A stretch of DNA of 64,000 nt from G963668435 sp963668435 (GTDB lineage Bacteria > Latescibacterota > Latescibacteria > Latescibacterales > Latescibacteraceae), in contig CAXXSC010000010.1 in the NCBI GenBank assembly GCA_963668435.2, positions 1-64,000 of the forward strand. Reading direction: 5' to 3'. A program made the position numbers and the translations under genes. Within the stretch, counting starts at the first letter, position 1. Each line of letters begins with the position of its first letter. Below the pieces are notes generated by a model. It saw nothing but the letters and a program-made list of their open reading frames with translations. It had not been told where the DNA came from and made no database searches. Below, in pieces: positions 43,187-52,275 of this stretch.

Positions 43187-43214
43187 TTGAAACAAATACC
43201 ACCTCTCATATAAA
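43187..43214 (+). promoter_or_regulatory. Sigma70-like promoter of carB
   Basis: TTGAAA (43187-43192) and TATAAA (43209-43214), spacing 16 bases, each matching five of six consensus positions. The start would fall near 43221, only about eight bases before ATG 43229. Confidence 0.6.
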
Positions 43215-43228
43215 ACGCGGGAACACAC

Positions 43229-46200
43229 ATGCCCAAGAGAACCGACATCCATAAAATCATGGTCATAGGCTCAGGCCCGATTGTCATCGGCCAGGCCTGC
43301 GAATTCGACTATTCCGGCACACAGGCCTGTAAGGCGCTTAAGGAAGAGGGCTTTGAAATTGTCCTTGTCAATTCCAATCCGGCGACTATCATGACCGATC
43401 CCGATACTGCCGATATCACATATGTTGAGCCGATCACGAAAGATATCTGCGAAAAGATAATCGAGAAAGAACGCCCGGACGCTCTTCTGCCGACACTTGG
43501 CGGACAGACAGGCCTTAACACTGCTGTTGAGCTTGCAGAATCCGGAGTTCTCGACAAATACGGCGTGAAAATGATCGGTGCTGATCTAGACGCTATTAAA
43601 AAAGCAGAGGATCGTGAACTCTTCTCCAAGGCGATGCAGAAAATCAAGGTCGATCAGCCTCGCGGCGGTTTCGCTTACAACATGGAAGATGCCAATAAGA
43701 TTCTTGACGAAGTCGGATTCCCTGCAATTATCAGACCCTCTTTTACACTCGGAGGCACTGGTGGCGGCATAGCATATAACCGCGAAGAATATGAATTTCA
43801 GGTTTCGCACGGTCTTGACTTGAGTCCTATTTCAGAAGTTCTGATTGAAGAATCCCTTATTGGCTGGAAAGAGTTCGAGCTTGAGGTTATGCGCGATCTC
43901 AACGATAATGTCGTTATCATCTGTACTATTGAGAATTTAGATCCAATGGGCGTTCATACCGGCGACTCCATCACAGTTGCACCCATCCAGACCCTGACCG
44001 ACCGCGAATATCAGAAAATGCGCGACTGGTCGATCGATGTCATTCGTGAAATCGGTGTCGAGACCGGTGGTTCCAATGTCCAGTTCGCACAGAATCCCAA
44101 AGACGGGCGTATGGTCATCATTGAAATGAACCCGAGGGTTTCCCGTAGTTCGGCACTGGCTTCAAAAGCGACCGGATTCCCGATTGCGAAAATAGCCGCA
44201 AAATTAGCGGTTGGTTATACTCTTGACGAAATCGCCAACGATATCACCCGTAAGACAAAAGCCTGTTTTGAACCGACAATCGACTATTGCGTTGTCAAGA
44301 TTCCGCGCTGGACATTTGAAAAATTCCCTGATGCCGATGATCGTCTCGGCACCCAGATGAAAAGTGTCGGTGAGGTTATGGCTATTGGGCGCACCTTTAA
44401 AGAAGCTCTCCAAAAAGGTATACAGGGGCTCGAGATCAGTCGTTACGGTTTCGGAGCTGACGGTGTGGATGACAATTGGGATGCCGACTGGCTTTCCTAT
44501 GTCCGCAATCCGAAAGCGGACCGTCTGTTTGCCCTGAGAAAAGCCCTCCAAGCCGGTCATACTATCGAGGAAATATACAATGCCACGCTTATTGATAGCT
44601 GGTTCCTTGCTAACATGCGCGATATTGTCGAAATGGAGGCATCACTTGCCTCCTTAACGCTCGAAACTGTCGATGCCGAAACGTTGCGCCGCGCCAAAGA
44701 ATATGGATTTTCGGATCGCCAGCTTTGCTATCTCTGGAAAGTTAAAGAGATTGATATTTATGAAAAACGCAAGTCTCTCGGCCTCTACTCCGTATTCAAA
44801 ACAGTTGACACGTGCGGTGCAGAGTTCGAGGCCTTCACGCCATATCATTACTCGACTTTCGAGTCGGAGTGTGAAGTTGTCAGAAGTGACCGAAAGAAAA
44901 TCATGATCATCGGCGGCGGACCGAACAGGATAGGGCAGGGTATCGAGTTCGACTACTGCTGTGTTCATGCCTCTTATGCGCTCAAGGATGACGGTTTCGA
45001 GACCATTATGGTCAACTCAAATCCGGAGACAGTCTCGACTGATTACGATACTTCCGATAAGCTCTATTTCGAGCCGCTGACTCTGGAACATGTTCTTGCG
45101 ATCTGTGCAAAGGAAAAGCCGGACGGTGTTATTGTCCAGTTTGGCGGTCAGACACCGCTTAAACTTGCCAAGGGCCTTGAATCGCATGGCGTTCCAATTA
45201 TAGGGACATCTCCCGAATCCATTGACATTGCCGAGGACAGGAAGCGTTTTGGTCAGCTTGTTGACAAGTTGGGCATCTTGCAACCGCCAAACGGCACAGC
45301 CGTCGATCTTAAGGGTGCTCTTGCCGTTGCAGATCGTATCGGTTATCCCGTTCTTGTAAGACCGTCTTATGTCCTTGGCGGCAGGGCAATGATGATCTGT
45401 TATAACCAGGCTGCACTTGAGGCATACATGAAAGCGGCTATCAGTGTATCTGAAGAACGTCCGGTCCTGGTCGACCGTTTTCTCGAGGATGCCATCGAAA
45501 TCGATGTCGATGCTGTTTCAGATGGCACGACAGTCGTGATAGGCGGTATCATGCAGCACATCGAGAATGCGGGTGTTCATTCAGGCGATTCCGCCTGCGT
45601 GCTTCCCCCGTTCAGTCTTTCCGAGGATGTCAGCGAACGACTCAGGAAGCACACGAAAGATCTGGCGCTGGAAATGAATGTCATCGGGCTTATGAACATC
45701 CAGTATGCGGTCAAGAACAATGAAATTTACGTTCTTGAGGTCAACCCACGCGCATCGCGTACGGTGCCCTATGTTTCCAAGGCAATCGGCAAACCTCTCG
45801 CCAAGATTGCGGCCCGTGTCATGGCTGGAAAAACGCTTCAGGAAATCGGTTTCACCGAGGAGATCAAGATCGACTTTTTTGCTATCAAGGAAGCCGTTCT
45901 TCCATTCATCAAATTCCCGGGTGTTGATTCCATTCTCGGTCCCGAGATGAAATCGACCGGTGAGGTAATGGGTGTTGACAAGGATTTCGGTGTAGCCTTT
46001 GCAAAAGCACAGATGTCGGCTAATGTAAAACTTCCTGAATCCGGACGGATATTCATTAGTGTAAATGATAGTGATAAGGAAAAGATACTTCCACTTGCGA
46101 AGAAGCTGACCGATTCCGGTTTTACGATTATCGCTACTGCAGGAACCCGTCAATACCTCTATGACAACGGTATACGGGCCGAACGAGTCGACAAGATATA

Positions 46201-46438
46201 TGAAGGCCGTCCTAATGTACTCGACCTTTTGACCGATCGTACAGTATCCATGATGATCAACACGCCACTTGGGAAAGAATCACATCAGGATGATTATGAA
46301 ATACGGCGTTCAGCTATCATTCACAATGTACCCTACACAACAACAATTCCAGGCGCCATCGCTGCTGTAGAGGGTATACAGTCACTAGTTTCGAAAAAAA
46401 TCAGCGTTACCAGTCTGCAGGAATACCATTCGGAGTGA
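43229..46438 (+). CDS. carB: Carbamoyl-phosphate synthase large chain
   Basis: Makes carbamoyl phosphate from ammonia (delivered by CarA), bicarbonate and two ATP, feeding pyrimidine and arginine synthesis. The 1069 residues are standard. Two homologous ATP-grasp halves are visible: IRPSFTLGGTGGGIAYN and VRPSYVLGGRAMMICYN, each preceded by a pre-ATP-grasp motif (GSGPIVIGQACEFDYSG and GGGPNRIGQGIEFDYC). The last 140 residues form the MGS-like allosteric domain (IIATAGTRQYLYDNGI). carA is not in the window. There is no clear ribosome binding site, in line with a very short leader. Confidence 0.97.
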   Translation: MPKRTDIHKIMVIGSGPIVIGQACEFDYSGTQACKALKEEGFEIVLVNSNPATIMTDPDTADITYVEPITKDICEKIIEKERPDALLPTLGGQTGLNTAVELAESGVLDKYGVKMIGADLDAIKKAEDRELFSKAMQKIKVDQPRGGFAYNMEDANKILDEVGFPAIIRPSFTLGGTGGGIAYNREEYEFQVSHGLDLSPISEVLIEESLIGWKEFELEVMRDLNDNVVIICTIENLDPMGVHTGDSITVAPIQTLTDREYQKMRDWSIDVIREIGVETGGSNVQFAQNPKDGRMVIIEMNPRVSRSSALASKATGFPIAKIAAKLAVGYTLDEIANDITRKTKACFEPTIDYCVVKIPRWTFEKFPDADDRLGTQMKSVGEVMAIGRTFKEALQKGIQGLEISRYGFGADGVDDNWDADWLSYVRNPKADRLFALRKALQAGHTIEEIYNATLIDSWFLANMRDIVEMEASLASLTLETVDAETLRRAKEYGFSDRQLCYLWKVKEIDIYEKRKSLGLYSVFKTVDTCGAEFEAFTPYHYSTFESECEVVRSDRKKIMIIGGGPNRIGQGIEFDYCCVHASYALKDDGFETIMVNSNPETVSTDYDTSDKLYFEPLTLEHVLAICAKEKPDGVIVQFGGQTPLKLAKGLESHGVPIIGTSPESIDIAEDRKRFGQLVDKLGILQPPNGTAVDLKGALAVADRIGYPVLVRPSYVLGGRAMMICYNQAALEAYMKAAISVSEERPVLVDRFLEDAIEIDVDAVSDGTTVVIGGIMQHIENAGVHSGDSACVLPPFSLSEDVSERLRKHTKDLALEMNVIGLMNIQYAVKNNEIYVLEVNPRASRTVPYVSKAIGKPLAKIAARVMAGKTLQEIGFTEEIKIDFFAIKEAVLPFIKFPGVDSILGPEMKSTGEVMGVDKDFGVAFAKAQMSANVKLPESGRIFISVNDSDKEKILPLAKKLTDSGFTIIATAGTRQYLYDNGIRAERVDKIYEGRPNVLDLLTDRTVSMMINTPLGKESHQDDYEIRRSAIIHNVPYTTTIPGAIAAVEGIQSLVSKKISVTSLQEYHSE

Positions 46439-46445
46439 GGCTTTG

Positions 46446-48293
46446 ATGAAAACGAATAAAGCAATTCTTTCCCTTTTGTGTCTTTTCTTGTTGTTTGATT
46501 CTGGCTGTGCATATTTCAACGCGTTTTATCTTGCCAAAAGAAATTTCCGTGACGGTGAGTTTGAACGCGGAAAAAATGAAGGTATTTCTAACCAGACTTC
46601 CAACAAGAATTACCGTGAGGCAGTCAAGTGGGCGCGAGAGGTCATTGCCGAGTATCCGGACTCGAAATATGTAGACGACAGCATGTATATCATCAGCCTA
46701 TCGCAGTATTATCAGAAGAACTACACAATGGCGAGATCTCAGCTTGATGAACTTTTACGGACATTTCCTGAAAGCGAATACCGTGAAGAGGCAAAATATT
46801 ATAAAGCATTGAGCTATATAGGTCTCGAACAATATGAAAACGCTATTCTGGTTCTCGACGACCTGATTAAGACTGATGATTCCGACATGAAAAGCCAGGC
46901 GGGTCTTGCATATGCCGAGATTGCAGAACTTAACGAAAGGTGGGACGGACTTCTCGAGGCGGCAGAAACGGTTCTCGGGATGAAACCTGGCCGTAATGAG
47001 TTCATCAAGGCCTGTATTTACAAAGGCGAGGCCTTATATAATCTCGAGCGTTATGAGGAATGTGTTGAAGTCCTCGAGCCGCTTGAGGATTTCGGCAAGA
47101 TGGATATAGATTCGAAAGTCAATTACACCATCCGATTAGCCCAGTCACAGGCACAGCTCGAGTCATATGATAAAGCACTGTCGTTGCTTTCAGTCCTTGA
47201 GAGCAAAGGTGAGTTCATGCCGTATCATGACGAACTGAGCCTCGAAAAAGGCTTTATTTACGAACTTCAGGGCGATGATGAACTTGCCGCAGAAACGTAC
47301 ACGCTCATGGCTGCTGATTATCCTGACTCTGTTGCCGCCGATGATGCATGGTATCGTGTTGGCGTGATAACACTGAAAGACCTTTCCCTTGCCAACGATG
47401 CCCGCCAGTCTTTCGAGAAAGTTGGTCAACAGCCTCCAAATGTCACGGCCCCTTATTATGTTGATGCGAAACAAAAAATAGCAAATATAGATTCGCTCAA
47501 TGCGCATCTTTCAAGAATCAAGGAATATGAAGGTGATATCGAAAAAATCACCAAGACACGCTTTTCTCTTGGTGGTCTTTACATGTTTATGTTCGACCGA
47601 CCTGATTCTGCCGCAGGACAGTACCAGACAATTCTTCGTGATGCGCCCGGAACTGAATTCGCTATCATGAGCGATTTCTATATCCGCCGTTTCTCTGCAA
47701 TGGAAGATGGGCAGATCGACGAAGCGACCGAGCGTGCTGTCGCCGAGGAAATAATTACGGAATATCCATCCAGTGATTTTGCGGTTACTCTCAGAAATTA
47801 CATAGGAGTTACCGACAACACACCACATGTTATCGCTTTACAGAAAGCAGAAGATGCACGCAACTCAGGAGCCTCCTGGGAGGAGTACCTGCCTCTCTAT
47901 CAGGAGGTTGCAGATAATTATCCTGAGTCACGAAGCGCTTATCAGGCGCGGCTTAATCTTGCTTATTATTATGAACATGATGCCGGTGACAGTGAAAAAT
48001 CCGTAGAGATATACCGTGAGCTTGCCGACGAAACACCTTCTTTTATCAGTGAAATGTATGTCGAGACAGCCCGTGATAAAATTCGCTATCTTGAAGAGGA
48101 ACCGGCACTTCTCGAGGAAATACGAACGTACATCGCTGATTTCGATATGAGACGAGAAGAATCACCGAATGAGACGCAGGCTGCCGATAATATAGCGGTC
48201 GCGGTAATTGATTCACCGGAAAAGGGATTAACCGGTTTTCAGAGGATCAGGGCGAGAAATGCAAGAATACGCAGCCGATATTATTCGGATTGA
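46446..48293 (+). CDS. TPR-repeat lipoprotein in the pyrimidine run
   Basis: A 615-residue exported protein. The signal peptide ends in LLFDSGC, a slightly atypical lipobox with Asp at -3, followed by AYFNAFYLAKRNF, a motif common to lipoproteins of FCB-type bacteria. The remainder consists of TPR-like helical repeats (for example AVKWAREVIAEYPDSKYVDD and KALSYIGLEQYENAILVLDD) like BamD/YbgF proteins, and it probably scaffolds an envelope complex. GAGG sits five bases before ATG 46446. It lies between carB and pyrK, with pyrK starting 35 bases before its stop. Confidence 0.82.
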   Translation: MKTNKAILSLLCLFLLFDSGCAYFNAFYLAKRNFRDGEFERGKNEGISNQTSNKNYREAVKWAREVIAEYPDSKYVDDSMYIISLSQYYQKNYTMARSQLDELLRTFPESEYREEAKYYKALSYIGLEQYENAILVLDDLIKTDDSDMKSQAGLAYAEIAELNERWDGLLEAAETVLGMKPGRNEFIKACIYKGEALYNLERYEECVEVLEPLEDFGKMDIDSKVNYTIRLAQSQAQLESYDKALSLLSVLESKGEFMPYHDELSLEKGFIYELQGDDELAAETYTLMAADYPDSVAADDAWYRVGVITLKDLSLANDARQSFEKVGQQPPNVTAPYYVDAKQKIANIDSLNAHLSRIKEYEGDIEKITKTRFSLGGLYMFMFDRPDSAAGQYQTILRDAPGTEFAIMSDFYIRRFSAMEDGQIDEATERAVAEEIITEYPSSDFAVTLRNYIGVTDNTPHVIALQKAEDARNSGASWEEYLPLYQEVADNYPESRSAYQARLNLAYYYEHDAGDSEKSVEIYRELADETPSFISEMYVETARDKIRYLEEEPALLEEIRTYIADFDMRREESPNETQAADNIAVAVIDSPEKGLTGFQRIRARNARIRSRYYSD

Positions 48294-49038
48294 ACATATT
48301 GCACTTGAAAGTTACCTTATTTCGATTGAATGCCCCGGCATAGCAACGACTATTAAGCCCGGCCAGTTTGTACAGGTCAGGGCGGGGGATACAACCGCTC
48401 CTTTTTTACGTCGCAGCTTTTCTATTTGCGAGGTTGATGTTGATAAGGGATATGTGACATTGCTTGTCAATGTTGTCGGTCCCGGCACAAAAATGTTATG
48501 CCACATGAAGCGGGGTTACACTGTAAGCGTTATTGGCCCGCTTGGTCACGGTTTCGATATGGAGAGAGCGTCAACAGGTTCGATTGTACTTGTTGCGGGG
48601 GGAACGGGAGCTGCGCCCCTGATATTTCTCGCCAATACTCTCGGCGAAAGAAAAACCGGCACAAGCACATTTATAATAGGCGGAAAAACCGCTGATGCTG
48701 TCAAGTCCGCTGAACTCTGTCTTGATACGAGTGTGACTATTCTTGAAGCTACTGAGGACGGTTCGCGCGGATATCATGGATTTGTAACCGGTCTACTCGA
48801 AAAGAAAATGCCTGAAATAAAGCCCTCAATGATTTTCACTTGCGGCCCTCATCCAATGATGAAAGCCGTTGCTGAAATAGCTGAATCTCATTCACTTCCA
48901 TGTCAGGTTTCTCTTGAGGAAAGAATGGCATGCGGCATCGGAGCTTGCCTTGGATGTGCTGTTGAAATGAAAAACGGCAAAATGCTTCGTTCCTGTGTCG
49001 ATGGGCCTGTTTTTAATGCCGAGGAGATTGTTCTTTAA
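48259..49038 (+). CDS. pyrK: Dihydroorotate dehydrogenase electron-transfer subunit
   Basis: A 259-residue FAD and [2Fe-2S] protein that passes electrons from PyrD to NAD. The FAD domain includes FLRRSFSICEV, the NAD-binding region VLVAGGTGAAPLIFLA, and the cluster ligands sit in CGIGACLGCAVEM with a later cysteine in RSCVDGPVF. With the adjacent pyrD it makes the class 1B enzyme. It overlaps the preceding lipoprotein gene by 35 bases and shares one base with pyrD. Confidence 0.95.
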   Translation: MQEYAADIIRIEHIALESYLISIECPGIATTIKPGQFVQVRAGDTTAPFLRRSFSICEVDVDKGYVTLLVNVVGPGTKMLCHMKRGYTVSVIGPLGHGFDMERASTGSIVLVAGGTGAAPLIFLANTLGERKTGTSTFIIGGKTADAVKSAELCLDTSVTILEATEDGSRGYHGFVTGLLEKKMPEIKPSMIFTCGPHPMMKAVAEIAESHSLPCQVSLEERMACGIGACLGCAVEMKNGKMLRSCVDGPVFNAEEIVL

Positions 49039-49952
49039 TGGGAAATCCTCTTGAACAGACACTGCTGGGCCTCACGTTCAAAAATCCGGTTTTAACGGCT
49101 TCGGGTACTTTTGGCAACGGCGAAGTATATAATGACTTTTATGACCCTTCCGAGCTTGGCGGTTTCGTAACAAAAGCAGTCACCCCGGAAATTCGTCTCG
49201 GAAATCCTGCCCCACGGATAATTGAAACACCCTCCGGAATGCTCAACGCAATCGGCCTGCAGAATGAAGGACTTGACTATTTTGTCGAGAATATTGTTCC
49301 AAATTTTGATTTTGTTTCCACAAATGTCATTGTCAATGTTGCCGGCAAAACTGCCGATGATTATCTCGCAGTAACAAGAGCGCTCGCGAACATAGATTCC
49401 ATTTCCGCCCTCGAAATCAATATTTCATGTCCTAATGTTAAAGAGGGTGGTATTTCTTTCGGCTGCTCCGTGCTTTCTGCGGCACAGTTGGTCAAGGAGC
49501 TCCGTCCGCTGACATCGAAGCCTCTCATTGTCAAACTGACACCGAATGTGACGAGCATAAGCGATATAGCCAGATCTGTCGAAGATGCGGGCGCTGATGC
49601 CGTCTCACTTATTAATACGCTGACTGGCATGGTTGTGGATGTCGACAAAAGACGTCCGATGCTTGCGAATGTCACCGGTGGTCTTTCCGGTCCTGCCATA
49701 CGGCCTGTCGCTGTTCGCATGGTCTATGAAACTGTAAAAGCTGTGTCGATACCGGTCATTGGCATGGGCGGTATTTTCTCGGCAAGGGACGCTCTGGAAT
49801 TCCTTATCGCTGGCGCATCACTTGTACAGGTTGGCTGCGGCATGTTTGTCAAACCAAAATTGCCGCTCGAAGTGATATCCGGGATCGCGGAATACATGAA
49901 GCGTTATAAGATAGAAGACATCCGGGATATAATCGGCTCACTGGAAGTTTGA
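49038..49952 (+). CDS. pyrD: Dihydroorotate dehydrogenase, class 1B catalytic subunit
   Basis: Oxidises dihydroorotate to orotate with FMN, 304 residues. The active-site cysteine is in EINISCPNVKEGG, which places it with class 1B (serine in class 2). FGNGEVYNDFYDPSELGGFV, VKLTPNVTSI, INTLTGMVVDV and GGLSGPAIRPVAVRMV are typical. The ATG overlaps the pyrK stop by one base, confirming the PyrDB/PyrK pair. pyrB, pyrC, pyrE and pyrF are elsewhere. Confidence 0.96.
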   Translation: MGNPLEQTLLGLTFKNPVLTASGTFGNGEVYNDFYDPSELGGFVTKAVTPEIRLGNPAPRIIETPSGMLNAIGLQNEGLDYFVENIVPNFDFVSTNVIVNVAGKTADDYLAVTRALANIDSISALEINISCPNVKEGGISFGCSVLSAAQLVKELRPLTSKPLIVKLTPNVTSISDIARSVEDAGADAVSLINTLTGMVVDVDKRRPMLANVTGGLSGPAIRPVAVRMVYETVKAVSIPVIGMGGIFSARDALEFLIAGASLVQVGCGMFVKPKLPLEVISGIAEYMKRYKIEDIRDIIGSLEV

Positions 49953-49978
49953 TTCGTTTTTTATCAGGGATATTGCTG

Positions 49979-50467
49979 ATGTCACGATATCATATTCTGC
50001 TGTTTATACTTCTCGGTGTTGTGGCTTCATGCTCACCATCACCTCGTTATACCATCGGCCCTAAATCCAGAGCACCTCAACAAGAAAAAACAGAAAGCGC
50101 TCAGGAGCAGAAATCTTCAGAAAAAAGAAAAACATCCCCCAATGTCACCCCTTCGAAAATCAAACCCGGCATGGTATTCGAGGGTGTTGCGTCATATTAC
50201 GCCGATGATTTTCATAACAAAAAGACTGCTAATGGCGAAACATATAATATGCATGGACTTACCTGCGCACACAAAACACTTCCTTTCAATACCTGGCTCG
50301 AGGTCACTAATCTCGCTAACAACCGCAAGGTGATTGTCAGGGTAAATGACCGCGGTCCATATGTCGGCAAAAGGATCATCGACCTGTCCCTCAGTGCGGC
50401 AAAAGAGCTCGACATGATTCAAAGTGGTATCCAGAAAGTATCCATCGAGGTTATTTCCGTTCCCTGA
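49979..50467 (+). CDS. rlpA: RlpA-like septal ring lipoprotein
   Basis: A 162-residue lipoprotein (signal HILLFILLGVVASC, lipobox VASC), a charged linker, then a double-psi beta-barrel (VASYYADDFHNKKTANGE, LPFNTWLEVTNLANNRKVIV, RVNDRGPYVGKRIIDLS). RlpA proteins are lytic transglycosylases acting on glycan strands without peptides during cell separation. The SPOR domain seen in many members is absent. ATG 49979 is chosen by AGGGA eight bases upstream and the lipoprotein signal; the frame opens at 49949, overlapping pyrD. Confidence 0.9.
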   Translation: MSRYHILLFILLGVVASCSPSPRYTIGPKSRAPQQEKTESAQEQKSSEKRKTSPNVTPSKIKPGMVFEGVASYYADDFHNKKTANGETYNMHGLTCAHKTLPFNTWLEVTNLANNRKVIVRVNDRGPYVGKRIIDLSLSAAKELDMIQSGIQKVSIEVISVP

Positions 50468-50538
50468 ATTTGTCTCCATAATTATCACTGATCTTTTCTA
50501 TTACAACTGTCAATAGTTATCATTCATTGGTATTAAAC

Positions 50539-52275
50539 ATGAAATTCATTCTGTTTATACGTCAGGTTCTCGGTCGTCATACAAAAACAGTCCTTTACGG
50601 TTCTGTTTTTGTACTGATAACGAATATCCTGCAGGTGCTGATTCCCTCTCTTATCGGTGATGCTGTTGATGCACTCAAGGATCACTTTCTTGCTCGTGAT
50701 ATTTTGCGTATTTCGGCGATAATCCTTGTACTCGAACTTCTCAAATGCCTCAGCCGCTTTCTCATGCGCTATATCATCATTGGCGCATCCTGGCACGTTG
50801 AAAACGATATCCGACTCAAGCTTTATGGCCACCTCCTCAAATTGCCCGTGTCTTTTTATAACCGATCGCGTACAGGTGATATCATTGCCCGCGTCACAAA
50901 CGACCTGACCGCGGTGAGGGCAATGGCGGGTCCTGGTGTCATGTATTCTATCAATGTTATGTTCCTGGCACCGGCAGCGCTGTTTTTTATGTTTACGAAA
51001 GACTGGCGAATCGCGCTTTACGGTATCATGCCTTTTCCGTTCATTGCTTTAATGATCTATTTCGCAGGCAAAAGAATACATGTGTATTTTCGATCGGTCC
51101 AGGAATCATATTCTGACATTTCCGCCCACATACAGGAAAACCTCAATGGAATTCGCATGATCAAGGCGTATGTGAGGGAGAAATTTGAACTGTCTCGCCT
51201 CAGGGAACTTTCGCAAAAATATGTCATGAATAACAAAAAAGTCATTCGCCTACAGTCATTTTATCATCCATTCATAGATGTTCTCGCGAGTACCGGTGTT
51301 CTGGTTGTTTTGTGGTTTGGCGGAAAACGGGTTATCAACGGTGAAACAACCCTGGGCGTCCTCGTTTCAATGATCATGTATATTGCCATGCTGGTTTGGC
51401 CGTCCATCGCAGTGGGGTGGGTGGTTGCTGTTTTTCAACGAGGAACAGCTTCGATGAAACGCATCAATGATATTCTTGAAGAAGAACCGGAACGTCAGGA
51501 TGAAAAAGATATACTTGATCGCCTCAAAGGGGATATTCGGGTTGATTCTCTAACATTTTCTTATAACGATGAAAAACCTGTTCTCAAGGACATTTCTTTT
51601 GATCTGAAAGCAGGGAGGACACTTGCCATTGTTGGCAGGACAGGGTCGGGCAAAACGACACTTTTATCTCTTCTGGCAGGACTTTACGATACACCCCATG
51701 GGCATATCCAATATGACGGCATCGATATCACCGATTTACCGTTGTCACACCTTCGTGCTTCTATCGCTTACGTTCCCCAGGAGTCGTTTCTTTTCAGCGA
51801 ATCCGTGGCTGAAAACATTGCATTTGGCAAGGAAGATGCGGATAATACCGAAATCAAACGTGCCGCAGTCCTTGCCGCTATTGCCGGGGAGATCGATGAA
51901 TATCCCGACGGCTACGACACCATGCTTGGAGAAAGGGGACTGACCGTTTCGGGAGGCCAGCGCCAGCGCCTGACTATTGCCAGATCACTTATAAGTGATG
52001 CGGAGATACTGTTTTTTGATGACTGCCTTTCCAATGTCGACACTCGAACGGAAATGACTATTCTCGACAACATCAAAACTGTTATTCGCGGTAAAACAGC
52101 TGTGATTGTCACTCACCGCCTTGGCGCTGTAAAAGATGCGGATGAGATTCTCTATCTCAGCGGGGGAGAAGTCATCGAACGCGGAAATCACGAAGATCTC
52201 ATGAAGATCGGCGGGGAATATGCTGCACTTTTCGACGAACAGGAAACACTGGACAGAATGGAGGCGGAAAAATGA
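50539..52275 (+). CDS. Heterodimeric ABC exporter subunit, degenerate ATPase site
   Basis: A 578-residue fused transmembrane-ATPase half-transporter with about six membrane helices and an ATP-binding domain from about residue 335. Walker A is VGRTGSGKTT, the signature is SGGQRQRL, and Walker B reads ILFFDDCLSNVD, where the usual catalytic Glu is replaced by Asp. This is the hallmark of one subunit of heterodimeric exporters (BmrC/TM287 type). It overlaps the next half-transporter by four bases. Substrate may be a drug or lipid. ATG 50539 is used and lacks a clear ribosome binding site. Confidence 0.92.
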   Translation: MKFILFIRQVLGRHTKTVLYGSVFVLITNILQVLIPSLIGDAVDALKDHFLARDILRISAIILVLELLKCLSRFLMRYIIIGASWHVENDIRLKLYGHLLKLPVSFYNRSRTGDIIARVTNDLTAVRAMAGPGVMYSINVMFLAPAALFFMFTKDWRIALYGIMPFPFIALMIYFAGKRIHVYFRSVQESYSDISAHIQENLNGIRMIKAYVREKFELSRLRELSQKYVMNNKKVIRLQSFYHPFIDVLASTGVLVVLWFGGKRVINGETTLGVLVSMIMYIAMLVWPSIAVGWVVAVFQRGTASMKRINDILEEEPERQDEKDILDRLKGDIRVDSLTFSYNDEKPVLKDISFDLKAGRTLAIVGRTGSGKTTLLSLLAGLYDTPHGHIQYDGIDITDLPLSHLRASIAYVPQESFLFSESVAENIAFGKEDADNTEIKRAAVLAAIAGEIDEYPDGYDTMLGERGLTVSGGQRQRLTIARSLISDAEILFFDDCLSNVDTRTEMTILDNIKTVIRGKTAVIVTHRLGAVKDADEILYLSGGEVIERGNHEDLMKIGGEYAALFDEQETLDRMEAEK

